In this document: positions 27,261-33,289 of the stretch, in pieces
Numbering within the stretch: position 1 is the first letter of the stretch
How the letters are laid out: every line of letters starts with the position of its first letter
Assembly: GCA_944326155.1 (NCBI GenBank)
Contig: CALVCV010000004.1
Location: 1 to 64,000 of the forward strand
Source: an uncultured Bacilli bacterium
GTDB lineage: Bacteria > Bacillota_I > Bacilli_A > ML615J-28 > CAG-313
Direction: 5' to 3'
Length of the DNA stretch: 64,000 bases
Translations under genes and position numbers: made by a program
The notes under the pieces: model-generated
What the model saw: the letters and a program-made list of their open reading frames with translations, nothing else
Database searches by the model: none
What the model was told of the DNA's origin: nothing

Positions 27261-29213
27261 ATGAAAAAGCATTTTTTGAAAATATGTAAAGTATTAATTA
27301 TAACTTCAACTTTATTATTTACAATTTTACTTTTGACAATCGCTATTATCACAACGAATATGAACTATCAATTACCTGAAATTATGAATGTTGAATTATA
27401 TGATAACAATAATCATAAATATTTAAGTTACTCAAATGGTAAAAAACAATCTTATGTTAAACTTGATGATATCTCTAAATATCTAAAAGAAGCTTTTATT
27501 TCAATTGAAGACAAACGATTCTTTAAACATCATGGAATTGATATCGTTCGTATGGGTGGTGCACTTTTAAAAAATATTAAAGATCAAAATTTAACAGAAG
27601 GTGCCTCCACTATTACTCAGCAATACGTTCGTAATCTATACTTAACTACTGAAAAAACTTGGAAACGTAAATTAAATGAAATTTTAATCTCTTTAAATAT
27701 TGAAAAAAATTATACAAAAAATGATATTTTAGAAGGTTATTTGAATTCAATTTATTTTGATCATGGTATTTATGGAGTCGAAGATGCAAGTATCTATTAT
27801 TTTAATAAACATGCTAAAGATTTAACTTTAGTCGAAGCAGTTGCAATTGCTAGTATTCCAAAAGGTCCTACCCTTTATTCGCCAATTAAAAATCCACAAA
27901 ATAACAAGGAACGACGTAATTTGATTTTAAAAGAAATGTTTGATGATGGATTAATTAGCGAATATGAATATATCACATCTAGTAATGAAACGCTAAATTG
28001 TATTGGTAACAATCCTAATGATGATGTTATAAATGCTCCTTATTTTCAAGATTTAGTCTTACAAGAACTAAAAAATATTCCAGAGATTAAAGGTAAAATG
28101 GCTGGTGGATTAAAAGTATATACCACCCTTAATACAAGTCTATATAAAGCCATAAATGATAGTATGGAAAAAAGAATGCCTGATTCAAATATAGAAGCGG
28201 CTATTTATGTAATGGAACCAAAAACAGGTAATGTATTAGCCGTCGTTGGTGGCAAAGACTATGAACAAAGTACCTACAATAGAGCTATTTCTAGCATTCG
28301 TCAACCTGGATCTTCAATCAAACCTTTTTTATATTTGACCGCTTTAGAAAATGGTTTTACAGTTGCCACAACATTTACAAGCGAGCCTACTACCTTTTAT
28401 TATGATCATACAACCTATTCACCAACCAACTATCAAAATATCTATGCTGGCTTTGATGTATCGATGGCTTACGCACTTGCTACAAGTGATAATATTTATG
28501 CGGTAAAAACACATCTTTTTTTAGGTTGCAATAAAATGGTAAATACCTTAAAGCGTTTTGGCTTTTCTGGTGATATACCTGCCATTCCATCGCTTGCTTT
28601 AGGTGTAAAAGAAGTTTCAGTTCAAGAATTAACTGAAGCCTATAGCATTCTTGCAAATGGCGGAAAACAAGTAACTCCAACCATCATTACAAAAATAACA
28701 GACATGGATGATAATCTATTGTATGTAGCCAAGCCTAAAACCAAAACAATTGCAAATTATAGCGATGTTTATCTATTGAATGAAGCAATGACCTCGGTTT
28801 TTGATAATCAAATGACTTATAATATAAGACCAACTGGAGTTGCAATTAAAAGTTTACTTACTACCAAATATGCTGCTAAAAGTGGCTCTACCGATACTGA
28901 TAACTGGATGGTTGGTTTTAATCCTGATATTGTCGTATGTGTGTGGAGTGGATATGATGATAGTAGAATCATTCTTTCTACAAGTGATACTAAGTTTGGT
29001 AAATATATTTGGGCCGATACAGTTGAAGCCTATTATAAAATTACAGGTATTACACCTTCTTGGTATGAAATACCTAGCGATGTAATTAGTGTAGAAATCA
29101 ATCCAATAACAGGCTTTTATGCAGCATTTGGTGAATATACCAAACCAATGTATTTTAAAAAAAGTAATCTACCATGGTTTATAAATATGGAAACGACTAG
29201 GAATCAGTCCTAG
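27261..29213 (+). CDS. Class A penicillin-binding protein (PBP1A-like)
   Basis: A 650-residue bifunctional peptidoglycan synthase anchored by one N-terminal membrane helix (about 9-32). The GT51 glycosyltransferase domain (about 60-230) has catalytic E83 in SIEDKRFFKHHG and the motif EGASTITQQY. The transpeptidase domain (about 310-620) has SSIK with nucleophile S351 and K354, SDN at 409-411, and KSG at 540-542 in place of the more usual KTG. Some family members end in a long disordered tail; this one stops soon after the transpeptidase domain. It shows that the organism makes a cross-linked wall, unlike true Mollicutes. AGGTGA precedes the ATG. Confidence 0.94.
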   Translation: MKKHFLKICKVLIITSTLLFTILLLTIAIITTNMNYQLPEIMNVELYDNNNHKYLSYSNGKKQSYVKLDDISKYLKEAFISIEDKRFFKHHGIDIVRMGGALLKNIKDQNLTEGASTITQQYVRNLYLTTEKTWKRKLNEILISLNIEKNYTKNDILEGYLNSIYFDHGIYGVEDASIYYFNKHAKDLTLVEAVAIASIPKGPTLYSPIKNPQNNKERRNLILKEMFDDGLISEYEYITSSNETLNCIGNNPNDDVINAPYFQDLVLQELKNIPEIKGKMAGGLKVYTTLNTSLYKAINDSMEKRMPDSNIEAAIYVMEPKTGNVLAVVGGKDYEQSTYNRAISSIRQPGSSIKPFLYLTALENGFTVATTFTSEPTTFYYDHTTYSPTNYQNIYAGFDVSMAYALATSDNIYAVKTHLFLGCNKMVNTLKRFGFSGDIPAIPSLALGVKEVSVQELTEAYSILANGGKQVTPTIITKITDMDDNLLYVAKPKTKTIANYSDVYLLNEAMTSVFDNQMTYNIRPTGVAIKSLLTTKYAAKSGSTDTDNWMVGFNPDIVVCVWSGYDDSRIILSTSDTKFGKYIWADTVEAYYKITGITPSWYEIPSDVISVEINPITGFYAAFGEYTKPMYFKKSNLPWFINMETTRNQS

Positions 29214-29221
29214 TCGTTTTT
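29191..29221. terminator. Coding bidirectional terminator with stop codons for both genes
   Basis: A 12-bp stem (29191-29202 with 29208-29219, core ACGACTAGGA/TCCTAGTCGT), with A- and T-runs outside. It overlaps the 3' ends of the PBP gene and the convergent htrA-like gene. CTAG at 29210-29213 gives a TAG stop on each strand. Confidence 0.85.
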
Positions 29222-30040
29222 CAAATATGTTGCAAAAACTTGATTTACTACACTTGCGGGAATTGCAAAATTTAATCCTTCAAAATGATCCCCTAAATCA
29301 CCAACAAGTTTCCATGTATTAATGCCAATAAGTCTACCATATATATCATAAAGTCCACCACCGCTGTTGCCTGAATTAATTGCTGCATCATGTTGAATAA
29401 ATGTATGCACAACAGATTTTCCATATAAATCTTCTTCTTCGATTAATCGATTAGGACTACTTACTGATCCAATCGTAACCGTATTATAAAAACTTTCTAT
29501 ATCATATGGTGAACCTATCGCAATTGCATATTGACCTGTAACAAGAGTATCAGTATAAAGAGTTGCAACATTTAATAAAATTCCGCTATCAAAAGCAATT
29601 AAAGCCAAGTCATAATCATCATCATAGCTAACAAGCATGGCATCAATATATTGATTATTGCCAATATATACACTAATATCACTTGCGCTACTTGTATCTG
29701 TTACATGACGATTGGTTACTACTAAATAACGATAAGTATTATTATAGTTTTGACTTCTTTTGATAATGACACCACTACCCATACTTTCGCTTGCTGTAAA
29801 GATGCTACCACTAATAACTCGAATTGCTACAGTGGATGATGCAGCGATTTCAGAAGCTTGAACTAAAGCATCTTCAATATCATTTACTGTAATTGTTTGA
29901 CTATATTCTATATATTTATTTTCAATTTCATTAATTATTTTATTTTTAAATAGTTGTTGAATACTACAACTACTTATAAACAAACAACTTATAAGAAGAA
30001 AACACATTCCTAAAACAAACATCAATTTCTTTTTACTCAT
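29210..30040 (-). CDS. HtrA-like trypsin-fold serine protease lipoprotein without PDZ domain
   Basis: A 276-residue secreted lipoprotein (lipobox ISSC, acylated Cys near residue 25) with one trypsin-like protease domain. The triad is complete: H112 (TNRHV), D144 (DLALIAF) and S226 (GNSGGGL). Typical HtrA/DegP proteins add one or two PDZ domains; here the protein ends just after the protease domain (NFAIPASVVNQVFATYLKND). It probably removes damaged proteins at the outer membrane face or in the wall (inferred). The start at 30040 (MSKKKLMF) has GGTGA 6 nt upstream and overlaps the tatD stop by 8 nt, so the two are coupled. Confidence 0.87.
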   Translation of the reverse strand: MSKKKLMFVLGMCFLLISCLFISSCSIQQLFKNKIINEIENKYIEYSQTITVNDIEDALVQASEIAASSTVAIRVISGSIFTASESMGSGVIIKRSQNYNNTYRYLVVTNRHVTDTSSASDISVYIGNNQYIDAMLVSYDDDYDLALIAFDSGILLNVATLYTDTLVTGQYAIAIGSPYDIESFYNTVTIGSVSSPNRLIEEEDLYGKSVVHTFIQHDAAINSGNSGGGLYDIYGRLIGINTWKLVGDLGDHFEGLNFAIPASVVNQVFATYLKND

Positions 30041-30806
30041 ATTTATCACCAAAAATTCTTTTTACATTGTTCAATATATTTTTTGCCATTACATCAACTG
30101 ATATACCTTTTATATTTGCCATTTCTTGTACAATTAAAGGAAGGTACTTGGGCCCATTTTCACTACCTCTATAAGGATGTGGTGTTAAATAAGGTGAGTC
30201 AGTTTCAGAAACCAAATATTTGCTATCTATCTCTCTTACCACATCTTTCATATTTTTACCATTTTTAAAAGTAATAGGACCTGAAATTCCAAACGAAAAA
30301 TTCAATTTAATATATTCTTTTGCCATTTCCACACTACCACTATAGGAATGCATAATACCCCCAACTTCTTGAGCTTTATTTTCTTTTAAAGTATCAAAAG
30401 TAATTTGCTGGGCATCTCTACTATGGATAATAAGTGGTAATTTTAATTTTTTTGCAAGTTCAATTTGTTTTACAAAAGCATCCTTTTGTTCTTCTTTGGT
30501 CGTAATATTCCAATGAAAATCATATCCAACCTCACCAATTGCAACAACTTTAGGCTTTTTTGCAAGTTCTTCTAGTTGTTGGTACTCCTTATATGTATAT
30601 TCTTTAATTTCAGTTGGATGAAATCCAACTGCCGCATAACATCCTTCAAGCTGATTTGCAAGTTCAACAGCTAAAGTGGAAGTTGGTAAATCATATCCTA
30701 CAATAATCATTTTCTTCACGCCTACGTGATAAGCATCTTCTAATACTTCGTCTAAATGTTTGAAGATTTCATCATTATTTAAATGTACATGGGTATCAAT
30801 AAACAT
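30033..30806 (-). CDS. tatD: TatD family metal-dependent hydrolase (DNase)
   Basis: A 257-residue TIM-barrel amidohydrolase of the TatD/YcfH/YabD family. Metal ligands are visible in order: DTHVHL at the N-terminus, GEVGYDFHW, LPLIIHSRDA, GIMHSYSG and SETDSPYLTP. The family has 3'-5' exonuclease activity and a role in DNA repair. Normal length. GGAGGG precedes the ATG. In many Firmicutes it lies near rnmV/rsmA, but here it pairs with an htrA-like gene. Confidence 0.93.
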   Translation of the reverse strand: MFIDTHVHLNNDEIFKHLDEVLEDAYHVGVKKMIIVGYDLPTSTLAVELANQLEGCYAAVGFHPTEIKEYTYKEYQQLEELAKKPKVVAIGEVGYDFHWNITTKEEQKDAFVKQIELAKKLKLPLIIHSRDAQQITFDTLKENKAQEVGGIMHSYSGSVEMAKEYIKLNFSFGISGPITFKNGKNMKDVVREIDSKYLVSETDSPYLTPHPYRGSENGPKYLPLIVQEMANIKGISVDVMAKNILNNVKRIFGDKYE

Positions 30807-30905
30807 CTTGTCCCTCCATTATAATTTATCTTTTAATATTAATTATACTCTATTATTTTTTTTTTGCAAAAAAGAATACTTTAAAAAATATTGGTTTTAA
30901 AATTA

Positions 30906-30945
30906 AAAAATTTATTGTAATATATAACTATTGCAATAAATTTTT
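30906..30945 (-). terminator. Terminator of the marR-plsY-glycosyltransferase operon
   Basis: A 12-bp stem AAAAATTTATTG/CAATAAATTTTT (30906-30917 with 30934-30945) 24 nt past the stop. The stretch 30807-30905 is AT-rich and otherwise looks empty. Confidence 0.6.
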
Positions 30946-30969
30946 ATTTCATATAACTATTTTTATGTT

Positions 30970-32088
30970 TTAATGACTGATTTTTTGAATAACTAATTTG
31001 GCAATTTTTTCAGTTGCATCTAAATACACATTTTTTTCTTGTGCCTCTTGCATTTTTTCAAGTTCACCCTTATTTTCTAATAAATCAATACCTACCTCTA
31101 CTAACTCTTCAGCTTTAGGTGCCGATATAGACATCCCTAGTTGATTGAAAAAATTCTTATTTTCAGTTTCACATCCTGGAATAGGAAATGTATGGATTAG
31201 TGGTAAGCGGGCAGCAGCCGCTTCCGTTGAACTTAATCCTCCAGGTTTAGTGTAAATCATGTCACAAGCTTTTAAATATAAATCCATCTTATCAGTATGC
31301 GAAAGAATCAAAAAACTTTTATCTTGACCATAAAACTTTGTTAATTTGAAATATATTCGTTTATTATTACCACAAATAACAACAATTTGATAATCTTGTT
31401 TGTCTTTTCTATGATTAAACTTTTTGACAAGTTTCACAAGTTTACCCGCTCCCATACTGCCACCAAGTAATAAAATAATTTTTTTTGTTTGTTGCAAATT
31501 TAGTTCGTTTCTTGCTTCTTCTTTTGATATGCGATTTAAAAGTTTAGGTGAAAAAGGTATACCAATTGGATATAATTTTTCAACAGGAATGCCACGTGAT
31601 GTAAAGTCATTCATTAATAATTCATGAGGAATAATATAAAAATCACAATTAGTTTCTTCCCAAAAAGGTGTACATGTGTAGTCTGTTGCAACACCAATAA
31701 ATGGTGGTAACTTTACACCTTGTCTTTGCATATATGTTAAAGTTTCAGCAGGAAATAAATGTGTCATAAGAATTGCATCATAATGATGTTCTTTTAAATA
31801 TGGCGTTAGATACTTTGCCATTTTTTTATTTGCTTTATAAATTGGAGATTCTTTGGTATGTTTGCTAACATACATACCTATTTTATAAAGTTGACCAAAG
31901 GCATTTGGCATTATTTTTACGAGATTAACATAAGAATTGGCCACTCGTTTAGCAACTTTTTCACCAGCTAAAGTTAAATAATCAAACACTATAGCTTCAT
32001 GTCCCATTTTTTCAAATTGTAATTTTAGAGCATTTGCAGCAGCATCATGGCCACCACCTGTTTTACAAGATAAAATTAAAAATTTCAT
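30970..32088 (-). CDS. MGDG synthase-like processive glycosyltransferase (UgtP type)
   Basis: A 372-residue GT28-type enzyme of the MGDG synthase/UgtP family, which transfers sugar from UDP-glucose or UDP-galactose to diacylglycerol to make membrane glycolipids and lipoteichoic-acid anchors. The N-terminal motif SCKTGGGHDAAANAL and a following MGDG_synth domain (to about 170) are followed by a C-terminal nucleotide-sugar domain with LLGGSMGAGK and the sugar-binding loop KPGGLSSTEAAAARLPLI. Slightly shorter than UgtP. It starts 1 nt after the plsY stop, so glycolipid and phosphatidate synthesis are co-expressed. Confidence 0.88.
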   Translation of the reverse strand: MKFLILSCKTGGGHDAAANALKLQFEKMGHEAIVFDYLTLAGEKVAKRVANSYVNLVKIMPNAFGQLYKIGMYVSKHTKESPIYKANKKMAKYLTPYLKEHHYDAILMTHLFPAETLTYMQRQGVKLPPFIGVATDYTCTPFWEETNCDFYIIPHELLMNDFTSRGIPVEKLYPIGIPFSPKLLNRISKEEARNELNLQQTKKIILLLGGSMGAGKLVKLVKKFNHRKDKQDYQIVVICGNNKRIYFKLTKFYGQDKSFLILSHTDKMDLYLKACDMIYTKPGGLSSTEAAAARLPLIHTFPIPGCETENKNFFNQLGMSISAPKAEELVEVGIDLLENKGELEKMQEAQEKNVYLDATEKIAKLVIQKISH

Positions 32089-32089
32089 A

Positions 32090-32746
32090 TTAACGTTTTT
32101 TAAAGGCGAAACGCACTTCAGTTCCTTCCATCGTTTTAAAAGTTGATAGATGTCTTGTGATAACTAATGATACAATCATAAAACATCCAATAAAAATAGA
32201 AATAGATTCAGCAATAAAAAGGCTTGTAATAATAAAGCATAAAAATGATACTAAAACTCGCAAAACATGCGGTTTAAAAATAATGATTGTTGAAAAGAAA
32301 ATTAACCAAAATGCAAGAACGACACCAAGTTTTATATTTGGGAATAATCCTAGTAAACTACCAAAACTTACTGCAATGCATTTGCCTCCATCTCTAAATT
32401 TGGTATAAATGGGATAGGCATGTCCCAATACTGGCGAAATCATAATGAGTGAAAATAACAAATGATTAGTACTAACAAAATTTTTAGCTAAAAAAATTGG
32501 TATAAAACCTTTTAAAAGTTCTAAAAGTAAGGTGCACATTCCACAAATAATACCGCCTTGGATGAAGGCATTAGCAGTACCTGGATTATTATCTTTACTA
32601 TCTTTTTTAGTATCTACATTTTTAAAAATTTTCGGAATTAAATACCCAAATAAAATACTTCCAAGTAAATATCCTGTTATAATAAACATTAAGTACAATA
32701 AATATATCTTACTTCTTTCATTTAATACAAAATTGTTATAAAACAT
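32090..32746 (-). CDS. plsY: Glycerol-3-phosphate acyltransferase PlsY
   Basis: A 218-residue polytopic membrane protein. The three PlsY motifs are recognisable: GSILFGYLIPK in the first helix region, NNPGTANAFIQGG (family GATN) and GHAYPIYTKFRDGGK (family GHxyPvF..FkGGK). PlsY transfers acyl groups from acyl-phosphate to glycerol-3-phosphate, the first step of phospholipid synthesis. Motif 2 is a diverged form. The start is put at 32746 (MFYNNF), which has AAGGATGA upstream; the ATG at 32758 overlaps that site. It lies between marR (14-nt gap) and the glycosyltransferase (1-nt gap). Confidence 0.87.
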   Translation of the reverse strand: MFYNNFVLNERSKIYLLYLMFIITGYLLGSILFGYLIPKIFKNVDTKKDSKDNNPGTANAFIQGGIICGMCTLLLELLKGFIPIFLAKNFVSTNHLLFSLIMISPVLGHAYPIYTKFRDGGKCIAVSFGSLLGLFPNIKLGVVLAFWLIFFSTIIIFKPHVLRVLVSFLCFIITSLFIAESISIFIGCFMIVSLVITRHLSTFKTMEGTEVRFAFKKR

Positions 32747-32760
32747 ATTAATAATCATCC

Positions 32761-33174
32761 TTACTCATATAATCTATTTAATATACGTATAAATTCTTGT
32801 GAGTCATGTTCACCTAATTTATTAATCATTTTATCAATCGATGTTGAAATATCATTAATAATCTTTTTTGCAATTTTCTTACCTTTTTCTGTTAGTTTTA
32901 TAATGATTTTTCTTTTATCTACATCATCAGTAATTCTTTTAATATAAGCTTTTTTCTCTAAATTTTTAAGTGTTGAGGCAACCCTACCACTAGTCAATTG
33001 TTGAGTTTCACATAAATCACCGGGTGTTAAATTTTTATGATAATTTTCTTCATAAATAAACAAAGTTTGCAAAATGCCACTTTCACCTTTTTCTAATTCT
33101 TTAACCAAATTAATCAAATGATTTTTCTTTTTAAAGATATTTATAAATTTTATAATTAATTCTTTATTATTCAT
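32761..33174 (-). CDS. MarR family transcriptional regulator of a lipid operon
   Basis: A 137-residue winged-helix regulator: helices around LCETQQLTSGRVASTLKNLE form the recognition region, and the wing is KRITDDVDKRKIIIKLTEKG. The C-terminal helices serve dimerisation. It is the first gene of an operon with plsY and a glycolipid synthase, and a perfect 19-bp palindrome overlaps its own -10 element, so autoregulation is likely. Its position recalls FabT, the MarR-type repressor of fatty-acid synthesis in streptococci, but the effector is unknown. The start is the ATG at 33174, 8 nt after AGG; a GTG at 33183 overlaps that site. Confidence 0.9.
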   Translation of the reverse strand: MNNKELIIKFINIFKKKNHLINLVKELEKGESGILQTLFIYEENYHKNLTPGDLCETQQLTSGRVASTLKNLEKKAYIKRITDDVDKRKIIIKLTEKGKKIAKKIINDISTSIDKMINKLGEHDSQEFIRILNRLYE

Positions 33175-33188
33175 TTTTTTCACCTATT

Positions 33189-33207
33189 TATCTTCTACTA
33201 GAAGATA
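33189..33207. promoter_or_regulatory. Palindromic operator of the marR-plsY operon
   Basis: TATCTTCTA-C-TAGAAGATA is a perfect 9+1+9 palindrome directly downstream of and touching the -10 box, the position where a MarR dimer would block transcription of its own operon. Confidence 0.7.
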
Positions 33208-33235
33208 TTATACCATGATTGTATTATTTTGTCAA
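33207..33235 (-). promoter_or_regulatory. Consensus sigma-A promoter of the marR-plsY operon
   Basis: Leftward TTGACA (33230-33235), 17-bp spacer, TATAAT (33207-33212): both hexamers match consensus exactly. Such a strong promoter fits tight control by the adjoining operator. Confidence 0.9.
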
Positions 33236-33252
33236 ATTATGTAGGGTATAAT

Positions 33253-33282
33253 AAAAATCTACTAGAAAACTAGTAGATTTTT
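33253..33282 (-). terminator. Terminator of the FMN-binding lipoprotein gene
   Basis: A 13-bp perfect stem AAAAATCTACTAG/CTAGTAGATTTTT with an AAAA loop and a T-run. Its stem shares TCTACTAG with the adjacent MarR operator. Confidence 0.8.
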
Positions 33283-33289
33283 ATTATTA

